Source: Lytechinus pictus | Lineage: Eukaryota > Echinodermata > Echinoidea > Temnopleuroida > Toxopneustidae | Assembly (NCBI RefSeq): GCF_037042905.1 | Contig: NC_087249.1 | Location: forward strand, 33,196,401 to 33,260,400 | Direction: 5' to 3' | DNA length: 64,000 nucleotides | Shown here: piece after piece, positions 36,492-48,773 of the stretch | How positions within the stretch are numbered: the stretch's first letter is position 1 | Layout: every line of letters begins with the position of its first letter | Notes under the pieces: generated by a model | The model's database searches: none | Told to the model about the DNA's origin: nothing | What the model saw: only the letters and a program-made list of their open reading frames with translations | Position numbers and translations under genes: made by a program

Positions 36492-37471
36492 TTTAATGAA
36501 ATTTTTGTAGGCCTATAATACATTACATTCCTTTACCCTTTCCTAGACAAGATTTTAAACTTGTAGGATGTGCAAATAATCATGACTAAATCTCAAGTTA
36601 AATCTAGAATAGATCACTACGCACAAATTACAGATTTTGCCTGACTCAAATCCCCTAACAACACTCGCGCCTAACGGCGCCCTAACAGTGCTTTCTGCGC
36701 CTTCTGTGCGATCATTCTACCCATGTTGCTAGTAGCCGATTCGTTAAAGAATAATGACAGATTGTGATGTCAAGCCACAATCTTTGATCCCAGATGTAAA
36801 TAATGCATTAATAGCTCCATGCTTTGACATTAGCCATCGCGGCAAGATTACCGGTTGTAACAGGGCCCTTTGTTAGCGCAGTGTTAGCGCAATGTTACCT
36901 AAACAGTGTTTCTGTGCGGCCGATACAGAATGTTCTGAATTTACATTGCATATTTTCAGTATCAAGGTCATTTCCCATATTCATTTTTGTGAATGAATTT
37001 AGTACCTTCCTTGGGTCTCTTTCACAATGACTGGCAGATAGAAAGTGTATTCTCTATTTGTATTTCCTTTCGTCATGGGAACAATATGATATACATAAAT
37101 TCTTCATTAACCCCACATTTTCAAATAAATTCATCACAGCAATTCTACATGTAAAAAAAATCAATCTTGCATTTTATTCAATGATGCATTTCTGTTTCAT
37201 AATTTATGGTATGGGTAGCACATAATGTACATAGTTTTACAATACGTCCATGGAATTACCTGATCAAAGGTAGATTTCACATATCAATGAGCTCAACCAC
37301 AATCTGATTGATGACATTAATAAAATATTAATATGTTTTTCTATCTAATTTTTAAAATCACATTTGGATAGTTTGTTTACATTCTATTATTCTACACTGT
37401 TAACAATAATGAACAACTTCCAAACTCATTTCCCTCCTAAAGATCTAAGGACAAGTGAAATATTTACTTAC

Positions 37472-38251
37472 CGGACAGAGATTGGTGCTGTCTGCAATGT
37501 ACTTCCCAATATGTTTAGCTTCGGCTGACACAGAGATACACAGTAGGAGAGCATCCCGAGCCTGTTGACCCATTAACCCTTCTCGATGGATGTAAGGGAT
37601 AAGCAGAGAGAAGAGAAGAAACTTTGCCGGCCCCTTGCTTGGACTGGCATGGAAAAGGAACTCGAGGAGATTAGGATCCTGGGAGAGAGATATACAGAGA
37701 GCCTGGAGCAAGGGAATGAGCTGCCTCTCTGTATCCTCCCTTGAGTGTTCCCAACAGGCTAACAGAAGCCGAAGCAATGGATTGAGGATTGCAGGATGCA
37801 TCAACACAGACTGTTTGCACTGGCCGATGATGAGCTCGTAGATCTTCAGGAGTTCTCGCTTGGCATCCTCCTGAAAGTCGCCAGCACGTTCGCTCCAGAT
37901 GTACAGCTTCTCCAGGATATTCTCCTGAATGAGGATCTCCAGGAGACGACCGATGGTACCCTGAGCAGGAGCTTCCTCCTCCACCAGGAGATGCATCATC
38001 TGGATGGTGTAGTTGACAACGGTTTGGACATCATCATTGGTGACCTTGGACCAACTTCGACGGCTGTTGAAAACCTTGTTGACTATTGCTTGGATCTGCT
38101 GCCAATGGTTCAAGTAGACCTCAATGCGCACTTGCTGTGCCTCCGCCTCAGGTGATAGTGCCCTCTCTTGTGAATGATGACTAGCAGATGGAGGCGGAGA
38201 ACTCACTGTAGGCGTGGCAGTGTTACTCCTCCTCCTTAGAAAACGGCTCAT
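37472..38251 (-). CDS. FHIP1: FHIP1 (FHF complex subunit), first coding exon
   Basis: This 780-nt exon encodes residues 1-260, starting MSRFLRRRSN and ending STNLCP before a GTAAGT donor. An in-frame TGA 21 nt upstream (38270-38272) supports the start. After a short Ser/Pro-rich leader, residues ~40-260 form the start of the FHIP alpha-solenoid. They resemble human FHIP1B in NHWSQVVRIL-like, ARDALLLLMALS-like and GRYIADHSYFCPV-like segments; here HREGLMGQQARDALLLCISV and KHIGKYIADSTNLCP are visible. FHIP proteins join FTS and Hook to form an adaptor linking dynein to vesicles. FHIP1-type subunits are associated with early endosomes. In-window exons total about 958 residues, close to full length minus the C-terminal block. 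Confidence 0.95.
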
Positions 38252-38460
38252 GCTGAGTTCTTGTAATCTTCACAAGTCTGATTCAAAAAGTCTTCAATCG
38301 CTCTATTGAAATCTCCTGCATCTACAACATGACTGATAGATCTGTCAATTCCTTCTTTAATATTCAAATTTTGGCTTATAATTCCTTGATTAGTTCTCTT
38401 GCTCATGTCACACCTTCCATTTCAGGAGCTTGTACTTGGTACAAGAAGAATTTACAATCC
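38252..38460 (-). other. FHIP1: FHIP1 5' untranslated part of exon, with upstream intron acceptor
   Basis: Upstream of the ATG lies a strong acceptor, a pyrimidine run ending TTTTCCACAG (minus strand, 38461 and above). This suggests that a non-coding first exon lies farther upstream. Inferred from splice signal only. Confidence 0.5.
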
Positions 38461-38894
38461 CTGTGGAAAAAAAAAGAAATGAATCTAAACTAAGAAAATT
38501 AGGACAAAGATTTTGATAAATATTGATCATCATTGCATCATGACCAATCAATGTGTTCAATATTCAGCAAATAAGTCCACAATGTGGATGAAAACAACTT
38601 TTTGTAAATTGTTCTACATGTATCTGCTGAAATTAAAGTAAATAATTTTACTGTTTACCATTTCCAATTTTTACAACTGTTTTCACAGTATCTTTACAAT
38701 AACAATTTTATCTGAGTCATTATCAATCTGTTTAAGAGCTAAATGGTCCATATTGGTTGTGACATTTAAAAAAAGATAAAAATACCACAAAAATGAAGAT
38801 TCATGTTTCATATCTATGAAGTGCCTCTTTATTGCTCATATTTAATTTAATATATTTTTATTTAATGGTAGACTTTCATCAAACATTTGAGAGA

Positions 38895-39075
38895 ATAAAA
38901 AGGGAAAGTCCACTCCAACAAAAAGTTATTGAATGTGAATAAAATATAACATACATAACATCGAAAATATCATAAAAATCAGACAGAAAATAAGAAAATC
39001 AGTAGATATTTATTTGTATTGGGATTTGGGAGGTATGCAAATTAAGAAACAACCATATCACACACTCACTATCCA
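38895..39075 (+). mobile_element. One-armed relic of the GGTCAAGTCCACC foldback family
   Basis: AAAGGGAAAGTCCACTCCAA followed by CAAAAAGTTATTGAATGTGA and, later, GGTATGCAAATTAAG and CACACACTCACTAT parallels one arm of 23844-24452. The matching second arm is missing. Confidence 0.6.
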
Positions 39076-39916
39076 CACAAAGGTTATTTGTCCTGCTGAT
39101 CCACCATGCACTACTGAAGGTGTTTGACAATGTAATCAAATGTTAATAATCATTCATGTATTCACTTCATTCCTTCTTCCATTTCTTTTAGTCTTGGGTT
39201 CTTTCATTTTCCTTTCTTGGCAACATCTCTCTTTCAATTTCTTTTTCTTCCTCTGCTCTGGCTATGTTTCCTCCTTACAAAGTTACATTACTTTTCTCTT
39301 TCATTCTTACCCTCTAGCCTCTTCTTCATCTTCTTTCCATTTTCTTGAAACCTACTCTGAGCTCATTTTCTTCATTTCTTTCTTCCTCCCAGCGTAAGGT
39401 AAGGAGCGCGTCTCTTCCCATTTCTTTTCTTAGTTTGACTTTGACTTTCCTTCTACTTCTTTCTTTTTTGCTCTTTGTTCTAGATCTACTAGTATCAGTA
39501 TTTATTTACACGTACCAGGTAGCTGTCTTGTCTTGTCTTTCCGTTAATGCCCACAATCATTATATTGATTATATGTCAAGATTGACTTGACCTGAATTTT
39601 TCAAGGACCGGCAGGTGCAATACGCCGGGTGAACACCCTACTCTTTGACGAATAGTGTATTGGTTTTAACGTGCATAGATAGGTTGCGACTCTCCTATAC
39701 ATGTAGGTCTACACGGGACCAACATTTGCATCCTATCCGATGGACGGAGTGTTTTCCAACTGCATTCACACCTGCACTGAATACAGTGGTGAGGCACGCT
39801 TACACACGCTATATAGCATCAGATTTTTTGTTAGACGCATTTCGGCATGAGCGGGAATCGAACCCCTCACGTTGAGATCTACGATCTTATCCGAAACATG
39901 CGCTCTTACTCTAAGT

Positions 39917-40608
39917 AGGGTGTCTGGAGCCACACTGAAAAGTGTCAGCATAAAACAGGCTGATTTAGGGGAAAATATGGCACATTTTTTCGGGAAGTTC
40001 AGGCTGCTAGAAAAATGTGATCTGAATTGATTATTAACTTGTGTTTGGCATGTATGGAAAGAGAAAATTCAGGGGCTTCTTTTGACAGTAACAGCAAGTT
40101 TATATGATCATTTTAAATAAGGATTTAGAGATAAATTGCAAACCCTTATTTGTGTGTGTGTTGTGATTGCCATTTCCCCATGCGTTTTCTATGGGAAAAT
40201 GAAATGTCTGTTTTGCACAATTTTTTTCACTTTGTTGCAAATTTTCATTGTGATCTGGTTTCCAAATCTTTATAAAAATCATACCATCAGAAAGAGCATA
40301 AGAATCCTATTGGACTCTTTATGGACAAGTCTTTGGCATTATTGATAAATTCATAACAGCTCTCGGAAGCTAAAATTTTGGAATTGTGTGCGTCCATTTC
40401 TTAACTACAGTCTGACTATGACAATGGCAGAGAAATGCTGAAAATTGACCTAATTTCATTCTTCTTTTTTGCAGCCAATAATTGGATTTTCTTCAAAAAT
40501 GTTACATTTCTGTCAGTCTGAAGGTCATTTCTTTTCAAATTCACAAAGAAAATGTGATATTTTCTTGAAATAAGAAAAAATAATTTTTTTCTCCAGACAC
40601 CCTACTCT
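39917..40608. mobile_element. MITE with TAGGGTGTCTGGAG TIRs and 7-8-bp target duplication
   Basis: TAGGGTGTCTGGAG at the left is exactly inverted at the right (CTCCAGACACCCTA). The flanks carry the same ACTCTAAG / CTCTAAG word on both sides, a duplication of seven or eight bases depending on how the end base is assigned. This suggests hAT-type mobilisation. About 690 bp, without a transposase frame. Confidence 0.8.
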
Positions 40609-40663
40609 AAGACTAAGACTAAGTACGGTACCGGTACGGTAAGTCTGACAAGTCTAAAGCCTA

Positions 40664-41077
40664 AAGGCCACCGCACACCTTACGACCCGACTGGTCGGCG
40701 ACTGGCTTGCGACTGAGTGAGGGGAGATGTGATGTCACGGCTGTTGTCAGCTTGCGCGTCGCAGACCGGTCAGAGACAAGTCGCAAGGAAAATCGGAAGG
40801 ATTTGACATGTCGAATCCTTATGACTGGATCGCAAGCTCAATCCAACTTCCAGCCAATCAGACAGTAGAGTTGCACGACGCGTATATTATGATAGACAAC
40901 GCGCATACGCAGTAGTAAGCGCACTTTCTCAGTTGCTATGCCAAAAAGCAAAAAGCGCATGCGTGAGTCGCAGATCGGATCGCAAGGTGTGCGGTGTCGA
41001 GGCTTGCGATTCATTTCCCCTCACTCAGTCGCAAGCCAGTCGCCGACCAGTCGGGTCGTAAGGTGTGCGGTGGCCTT
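40664..41077. mobile_element. Young MITE with perfect 62-bp TIRs
   Basis: AAGGCCACCGCACACCTTAC begins a 62-bp terminal repeat that is perfectly inverted at the right end. The first mismatch comes at position 63. The interior repeats GCAAGGTGTGCGG and TCGCAGAC/TCGCAAG words. It is related to the longer element at 53385-54697. No target duplication is obvious. Confidence 0.9.
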
Positions 41078-41470
41078 AACCGACTTAGTCTGACTGAGCT
41101 ACGCTGCCTCCCAATTCAATTGATTCATTGATTATTTCTTTATATCTAAAGGTCTAAATCAATAGATCTATCCACTCATTCAATGAACAAGGTTATGATA
41201 TATGGATCTATCTATCAATTTTGTAGGCTTAATCACTAACTTAAATTAATCAGCTCGACAGCTCGTTTTGCGAAAGTCACAAATTCACGTCTTCAGTCTT
41301 CACTGCACAGCACAGCGGTCGCGTGGATAAGGGACGGCCGGAGTTATTCGGGCGCACCGAGTCTGAGGGAGGGCCTGTGGCGTGGGACTGCGACTGCGAG
41401 ATGCTACCAAAGTAAGGTACATGCAAGGTACCGTACCCGGACCAGCTTGGCGCATTTCCTTTTGACTTAC

Positions 41471-41700
41471 CCGTATTCATTGAGAGAGTTCCAGAATCCC
41501 GTTGATAACTTGCTTCTGGATGAAAATATTTATCATATCACGGAGTAAATAATGCTATTGATTCGCCAAAATGTTTGGAGTCAAGTCAAGACAGATATCA
41601 CAATTTACGCCCGCGCCCTCGACCCCGGGTACGGTCGAAACCAAACATTAACCAAATTACATCCAAAGATGGCGCTATAGCTAGCTAGCCGATCTTACGT
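41471..41700 (-). promoter_or_regulatory. FHIP1: Candidate FHIP1 promoter / non-coding first exon
   Basis: A GC- and CpG-richer island in AT-rich surroundings. On the minus strand it contains a strong donor ATACGG|GTAAGTCA (intron from 41470) that would splice to the acceptor at 38460. The start of transcription is not visible. The adjoining frame at 41277-41480 is not convincing as protein. Confidence 0.4.
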
Positions 41701-41780
41701 ATATATAGGGCCTTGTAAGTTGTAGCTAGCACGACGAATAAAAAAAAAAATTGAAGTGTACTGTGTTTTTTTTTTATAAC

Positions 41781-43519
41781 CAGGGGCGTAACAGGGGTCG
41801 GTGGCCGGGGGGGGGGGGGGGCAAGAGCCAAAAAATTCCCGGTCGTATCATTTTGAGGGGGTCAGATATGGCGTATCGGGTATTTTTTTTAAGTTGCAAG
41901 CGAGCGAAGCGAGCAGGCAAAAGTTTTGACATTTTTATTACATAAATCCAATTTTGTGATAGATTTTGACATAATATTTTTACAAAATGATGTCATATTT
42001 CACCCTTCTCTCTTTCCTTTTTCTTTTGGTCTGTACACCACTGATTATGTTTTATAATTTTGCGCGAAGCTCTATATACACCCAGTAGCATGAAAAGTAA
42101 AAAATAAATTAAATAAGGGCACAGTTGCTGTATGGCGCCTGTGCAAAAACCCGCTAAATATAAGTCCCGAGCGAGCGAGAAAAAAATTATCTTTTCGAGA
42201 GAAAGTAACTTTTAGATATTTTTAACACTATATTCAATAAGTATAAACACCATATCTTACACTTTTCCTTTGCTTTTCTTTCCTCCTTTTCTTTTTTGTT
42301 CTTGGTTGTAGAACTTTGGGGGGCCTGGCCCAACCCTTCTATCTGTACGCCAGTGCTATGCGGATGGGGACCAGGATGGAGCCCCCGGAAGCTCATGATA
42401 TCAAAGCCATTTTAAAGCTTCCAGCTAGCCGCTATTTCTAATTAAATCGCGGGTATATACAGTATATAGCTTTTACATAACACATTAATTCAACGCAGTT
42501 GCGTAATGAACCAAATATTTTGAGGGGGCACAACATAGCAATGTGGTAAAATTTGTTTTTAAAAAATGCCAGCGAGTGAAGCCAGCCCGAAAAAATAGCT
42601 TTTTGAAATGAAATATTAATTATGTGAGATTTTTCCATTATATTCAGCATATAACGTATTTCATTTCTTTACATTTATGATTTTCATGACGTTACCTCCT
42701 GTATTTACTTTTATTTCCTCTTGGGTTTGGAACCCAGCTAGACCACCCCCCCCCCCCCCCCCCCCCCGCTGTACGCTATAGGAAGGGTCCATACAGGCCT
42801 GGGAGGGAACGTTGTAGAGTCCTTTGAAGGTTACAGATACTGGTGCCCTCCTGCTGCGCGGGGTCTGGGGCAGAGCCCCCGGTAGCTTTGGAGATTTGGC
42901 CAAACTTTTGCCAGCGTGAAGCTCTCCCCAGGTAGGGACATCAGGACGATATTTCAACTCTTTTACCTGAGGACTTTTTTAAAACCGAGTCCTGATTGCA
43001 ACCGTTATTGCATAAAATTTAACAAGCTTGTAACACAATGTTACAATGCAGTTCATTTTTCTTCCTGTTCTTTATTTTCAATCCTCGGCAGCCCGGTTGT
43101 GTTATTAAATTATTATTTTTCTTGTCCCTTTTCTTTGCTATTCAATTTAGCTTTTGGTTCATTGCATTCTACCTTCATTTCCCGCTTTTGTTTACCATTT
43201 TGTCATCTTTTAATTTATTTCCCTTTCTTACTAATCATCCTAATGCATAGTAGGCCTACTTCGGAATGATTTCATCGTTCTCACATGTTTTTCTTTTGTT
43301 CCTTTTACCGCTTTCCTACCGTTTTCTATTTGGAAAAAATATTTTTCTTAGCTTTCTTTTCACCTTTTTTCCTTTCCCTTTCCTTTTCCCCCTTTTCTCC
43401 TCCGCCCCCTTTCCCCTTCTTTCTCCTTCTCTTTTTTCCCGTTTATTTTTTTATTTTTTCCCGGTGAAATCCGCCAGTGGGGGCAGCTTGCCCCCTGCCC
43501 CCAACCTGTTACGCCACTG
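41781..43519. mobile_element. hAT-like element, 1.74 kb, CAGGGGCGTAACAG ends
   Basis: It starts CAGGGGCGTAACAGGGGTCGG-like and ends CCAACCTGTTACGCCACTG, so GGCGTAACAGG is inverted. The flanks TTTATAAC (41773-41780) and TCTATAAC (43520-43527) are a 7/8 target duplication. The inside contains GCGAGCGAAGCGAGC-type words, two long G/C homopolymers and a pyrimidine-rich part (43040-43460). No intact transposase; probably non-autonomous or a nest of related pieces. Confidence 0.8.
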
Positions 43520-44119
43520 TCTATAACAATTCGATTCCTTCTCGATTAACACTTGATTGTTTTAAAATACCGAACCAATCATTTCAAATGTAATGGGAAT
43601 GATAATAGAACAAAGATCATTAAAATTGGCGAGAACTTCATAGGGAAGCATATAATTAACGTGCCCTATCTTGAAAAAGACATCCTTTTTACGCGTTTTT
43701 TTTTTGGTCGCGCATGGTCTCCACTCGCCGTCCCCTTATGCTTCCAGATGCTATGCTGGGCTATATAATCATGATAATGAATGCGGACTAACTAACTTGA
43801 AAATGATGTTTTCCTTTTAATTATTATATTTCCTTTGTAGCTTTTTAATGGTAAATGCCGCAGACTTCAATTCAATTCAATTATGGTATATTTCGTATAA
43901 AAAACAATACATGTTACACAGTCAAAAGGCTGAAATGAGCATGTTTACAATAGAATGTTCACATAGAAGATAATGAATAATGAGTAATGATAATAGAACA
44001 AAGATCATTAAAATTGGCGATAACTTCATAGGGAAGCATAATTGGCTTTATTTTCAGTGGGGTCTTCGATACATAGGCCCTAATTATTTACAAATTGAGT
44101 CAAAATGCATATAAATTTA

Positions 44120-44314
<195 letters not shown>

Positions 44315-44730
44315 AAGGAGGAATAGAAGCAAAAATGACGAAAGTAGGCCTCTGTAAAGAGAAATCATTTACACTACACGGACCCTATTCCACCCTGCGA
44401 CGTTTTCGTTTTTCGGTAACATAGCTTGCGGTATCATATAGGAAAATAGGAAAAAGATAATAATTTAGAAAAATAAACAAATAAAAATGGGGATGTGTGC
44501 GTTTAATACTATGATAGCTGGACGACTTGTACACGTATTATTATCATTTATGAACTTGTAATTCCAAATAGCGACTGATCGAAGTTTAATTGTGGTATTG
44601 CCAATTTAAGTACGTGATGCAAGTTACTGATTGAAGTGATGCCAAAGGCCTTTGTTCCGTCCTGTGCAGAGCGGATGAGGGAGGCATGCTTTTGATGAAG
44701 TTTTGGGGACCGTGACGACTGCCCGGGTGG

Positions 44731-45465
44731 GGGGGGGGGGCACTTCCATTCACGAGTGGATACCATGCGCGACCATGGGGTCTCGAAAAGCACCCTAAAC
44801 ACGTATTTTCCATATATTGAAAATGCACCCCTTAACAAGTATTGGCGTGTATAAAACCCTACCCTTAACAAGAATTGGAAACAAAACGATACTCTTGGCA
44901 AGTTCCCTGAATTGAACCCCTATAACAAGTACAGCGATATTTCAATTGTTATGTCACAGACGTCGGTCGTTGGTTTTACCTTTACAGGGGCCGCGGAACG
45001 GTTTTCAAAGCCGTGGGGGGGGGGGCTGAGCCCAAAGTGGGGGGGGGGTTGACTATGCAAAAAATCACAATCATATGGTAGGCCTAATTTGTACGTTTTT
45101 GTACACGGTTTTCGAAAAAAGTGGGAGGGAGGGGGGCTGAAGCCCCCCCCCCTCGCTTCCGCGGCCCCTGCTTTACCTATTGGGTTTAGTACAGCCCCAT
45201 CTCCCACACCTCGCGCAAGTCGTACTCTAAACACGTAATGTTTTGGGGCTAAAAGTACATCCTTTATAAAACATTTTAGTCTTATTTTTTTATACCCTCG
45301 CAAATTTGACCCTAAACACGTAGCTTTCCTAGCGAAAATAGATACCCTTTTTTCATTATTTTAGTGTTTTTGACACCCTTATTACGTTACGTACGTAACG
45401 TGCCCTATCTTGAAAAAGACATCCTTTTACGCGTTTTTTTTGGTCGCGCATGGTATCCACTCGTC
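44731..45465. mobile_element. hAT-like MITE with poly-G end (copy 3), right end truncated
   Basis: Same family as 11425 and 12610: G run, CACTTCCATTCACGAGTGG, ATACCATGCGCGACC, and at the right GGTCGCGCATGGTATCCACT. The terminal CAATGGAAGTG plus long C run is missing; the right end stops at CTCGTCCCC. It contains the 18-bp palindrome (45384-45401) and an inserted element at 44985-45170. Confidence 0.85.
44985..45170. mobile_element. Small CAGGGGCCGCGG element nested in 44731-45465
   Basis: The ends CAGGGGCCGCGGAA and TTCCGCGGCCCCTG are perfect inverted repeats. Comparison with copy 1 (GGTTTTACCTTTACCTA) shows that CTTTA is repeated at both borders, a 5-bp target duplication. Several G and C runs lie inside. 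A relative is at 53152-53294. Confidence 0.88.
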
Positions 45466-45712
45466 CCCTTATGCTTCCAGATGCTATGCTGGGCTATAAT
45501 CATGATAACCAATGCGGCCTAACCAACTTAAAAATGATGTTTGCCTTTTAACATCATATATATTTCCTTTGTAGCTTTTTAATGGTAAATGCCGCAGACT
45601 TCAATTCAATTCAATCATGGTATATATTTCGTATAAAAAACAATACATGTTACACAGCCAAAAGGCTGAAATTAGCATGTTTACAATAGAATGTTCACAT
45701 AGATAATGAATC

Positions 45713-48589
45713 ATTTTTAAAGAAGCAAGTGTGCATAAAAATTGATTAATGGAAAAAACTATGTAAATACAATATTAAAAGTGATAGATATTAGACAATT
45801 AAAATTTCAAATGGTAATTGGATTGAAATGAAGACTAATAAACAATGGCAAAATTTTGAGTTGATTTCACGGCTATATTATGAAAGTAAAAATTTATTCA
45901 GAATTTAGTGAATCAATGAAATATGGTATTGCACTTTTTCTCAAACGATCTGTTTTGCATTTTATCTGAGCAAAGTTTTGAACCTTTTTCAATGAGATTG
46001 AGACATTTTTCCTTTTTGGTATACCCAGTTATTACAGTGAGTGGTTTTTTAAAAGAGATTTAGCAAACTCCATACACATATTTTTTTCGTCTTCTTTCTA
46101 TAGACATTCTAATCAACATTTTGTTAATGCATTTTCATAGTCTATATAAGCCTAATCTGAACCAAGAATTATTTTGCAAACTCTTTTTTATGTGTATTTT
46201 TTCCAAGTCCTTTACTTGTTTAGCAGTTAGTGCTCCGTTGAATATATACCGGTATATGTCTGGAATGCCAATTTATATCTGATGAAATAGATGTAGGGTT
46301 GCAAAATGATCCAAAAATTTTGAAGGGCCAGACATGGAGCGAGCGAACTGGGTGGGCAAAGTTTTTACCTTCTGATACCACTTACCCGTTGTCAGTTAAA
46401 AACCAATATATGATTTTCTGGTAGATATAAGCATACTATTCAGAAAATAATGTAATATTTCACCCTTTTTCATGTATTTTTCTCTCCTCTTCTCCTTTTT
46501 TTTTCATGCTAGGGCCCCTCATGAAACATTTTTCTGCGGCCCCAGGCCAATATCACATGCCCCCAATCTACAAATGGATTTCTCAGTCTTCCGGGGTGTA
46601 GGCGAATTTTTTTTTCCACCTCGACAATTTTTTTAAAGGGGCGATTCATGCACCTTCACACAGATCCATCCCCTTAAATATCTCTTCTCTACCAAGAGTA
46701 GAGTCAATATGGAAGAATAACTCTGCGTTGCATGAATTCTCTCCTTGGCAGGTATTAAAGTGTAAAGGGTAACAGTGGCGAATCCAGGGGGGGGGGCATT
46801 TTCGGCCCGTTCCCCTCCCTTTGAGAGCCACAGCCAATATAAATGACCATCATTTTTAGTGACTTTTTTTTTTTGCTTGCCAAATTTCCTTTGGGAAAAT
46901 GTGACCCCCGGCATTTTGAATATCCCGTACCGCCCCTGAAGGGCAATTCCATGATGAAGTAGACAAGCAGTCAACATTTCATTCATAGAGCGTTTCATGA
47001 AAAACTTTATCCGACAAGTCCTGGCTATTTGACAGTTACCATATAGTAACAGCGCTTCTCATCTTATCAAAATCAAGGAGATGTAGTTGTCAGATCCGAC
47101 AACTTACTTATTGGACATAATATGTCGATGAAATGCTCCCAAGATTAACCCGGAAGGTGTAAAATAAATGTTTTGATGATTAACAACAAAAAAGGTCAAA
47201 AGTGTCTTAGCCTATATAGGCTTACATCAGTCTGGAAGAATCCAAACCAATATGATTTTTTTTTAAATAGCAATATTGTGCTCCTTTTGCGAGTCTTATA
47301 CGGTATATACATATACATAGAATCAACTTATTCAACAATGAGTAAGTGGAACTTTACAAACATCTCAAAAATGAAAGTACTAGAAATTGTTTTGTACCAA
47401 TATTTTAATTGGGCTCTAAAAAGAAAAAAAATCAACACACACAGAACTTGGAACTTATACTCTGGGGTTAGTAAAGGATAAAAATATCACTCTAAGTTTG
47501 GAGGTGTCAAAATGGGAAGGGTTATTTAAAAAAATCAATATTATTCAACCGCGGTATTTAATGTTCTCATCACAGCTCCGATATGGCAGACAAAATATTT
47601 TCATATTCAAATTTATCCAACAACCAATAATTAATGTAGTTTACACATAAAAAAAAATCGTACCCCAGAAAAACGCTTTATAGACAAGGTTATAGGACGT
47701 CACATGAAATACTTAAGCCAAGTATATTGAATTAATTTCATCAAAAGGTAGTACATATTAGATCTACTAGAAAATAAGAAACTAAATATATTGATATATA
47801 TTTTTATATATATCTCTACGTAACAATAATAATCACCAGACCTTTAAGTATCATGATGCAAAGTAGTGTTTAAATTTGAAATTAAATGAAAAGCTTCTCT
47901 CTATTGAAAATTGAGAGCTATATGTTCAATTAATAGATGAAAAATTAGCAAAACATTATGTAGAATAACTCAATGTATCATAACTCTTACTAAAAACGCA
48001 ACTGACTTGTTAAAAAATACTTTTGACCACCATGAATTTGATCTTTCTGCTTTATTTTCCCAGTATTTCTGGTAACAGAAGAACTGATATAAATGTCTGT
48101 GTATATACTTTATTTCTATGATAAATGTTCCATTGCAGAATTAAAAATTTTCGTAAAGAATTGTACAGAAACAGCAAGCTATGGTCAGTTGCATTATTTT
48201 CATGTAATAAATAAACTAAAGGTAATTTGTAAAAAAACCAATCAGACCTGTATATCCTCTATCACCGATTTGAATATTAATAGTACTCAGATCAGTGACC
48301 TCTATTGCTGTGCAGTAAATCGGCAAAGCATTTAGACTGTTTCTGCCAGTCGTCATGAATAGTTCGTCATTTGTCATGATCTTTTTGTCACCTGTGTCTG
48401 AACTGATACAGCCAAAACGCATTTCTCAAGTGAAACGAGTCTGTAAATTTCCGGGATACTACTACTACTACTACTACTATTATGATGTTGGTTGGAGATC
48501 CAATTTATTTGTAATTGCATTACAAAATAGGAGGCGTAGACTTGATCCAAGCAAAGGCTGGCTATAGCTGCAGCTCCGGCTCAGACTAG
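45713..48589. other. Intergenic sequence between FHIP1 and STIM
   Basis: Apart from the 166-bp element at 46773-46938 and a diffuse patch with GAGCGAGCGAAC words (46300-46560, probably an old hAT fragment), this AT-rich stretch shows no gene. A short CTA/TTA microsatellite is at 48460-48481. Short frames have no recognisable content. Confidence 0.6.
46773..46938. mobile_element. Tiny hAT-like MITE, 166 bp
   Basis: It starts CAGTGGCGAATCCAGGGGG and ends GTACCGCCCCTG. The flanking 8-mers AAGGGTAA (46765-46772) and AAGGGCAA (46939-46946) match at 7 of 8. The frames on the minus strand over this area come from the element. Confidence 0.8.
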
Positions 48590-48773
48590 TACCGGTACCG
48601 TACAGTGCAGTGGAAAACGAGTTGTCCGCACGGCCGGGGAGCTTCCGGGCAGTTATGTCAAGAATTTTTTTTGAACTAAGTTGAAGACAACCTGTCATTT
48701 TCATTACAGTTATGTGCCTTTGTCATTTTAAACTAATACTGGATAATACAAGATCACGAAGAGAGGATTAAAC
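48590..48773 (+). promoter_or_regulatory. STIM1: STIM 5' untranslated region / promoter-proximal sequence
   Basis: A locally GC-richer stretch (about 48560-48650, including CCGCACGGCCGGGGAGC) precedes the coding start. An in-frame TAA lies 9 codons upstream of the ATG at 48774, confirming that the reading frame opens here. No TATA box was identified; the transcription start cannot be fixed from sequence alone. Confidence 0.5.

Larger units (their letters stand above)
34237..36925. mobile_element. Possible 2.7-kb element with CGGCCGCACAGAA ends
   Basis: GGCGGCCGCACAGAAGCG at the left and TTTCTGTGCGGCCG at the right are inverted. Both subterminal regions are rich in CTAACAGTG / GTTAGCGCA words. 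The interior contains two other elements (34581-35134 and 35561-36491). No transposase frame and no clear target duplication were seen. Confidence 0.5.
21479..37471 (-). other. FHIP1: FHIP1 intron 1 (~16 kb)
   Basis: The intron between exons 1 and 2. It is packed with the transposons and repeats listed from 21516 to 36925. No coding exon was recognised. Remaining stretches (22750-23840, 25480-26390, 30610-31410, 32720-33100, 33810-34230, 36930-37470) are AT-rich with TACATGTA words and contain nothing I can name. Confidence 0.75.
39846..41112 (-). pseudogene. tRNA-like SINE head split by two transposons
   Basis: On the minus strand, GGCAGCGTAGCTCAGTCAGAC (5' tRNA-like half with A box) lies at about 41087-41107. 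The 3' half, GTAAGAGCGCATG followed by GGGGTTCGATTCCCGC (B box), lies at 39846-39916. The elements 40664-41077 and 39917-40608 separate them. No clean tRNA fold can be drawn, so this is read as a SINE head or tRNA pseudogene; the junction assignment is inference. Confidence 0.35.

Noticed and set aside
35881..36518. Overlapping frames with similar 50-residue segments (HGNDV-like repeats)
   Set aside because: The similarity comes from the 157-bp DNA unit; frames shift between units and have no splice or start support.
41277..41480. Minus-strand frame of 67 residues near the FHIP1 5' end
   Set aside because: No recognised similarity; the region is better explained as promoter or non-coding first exon.
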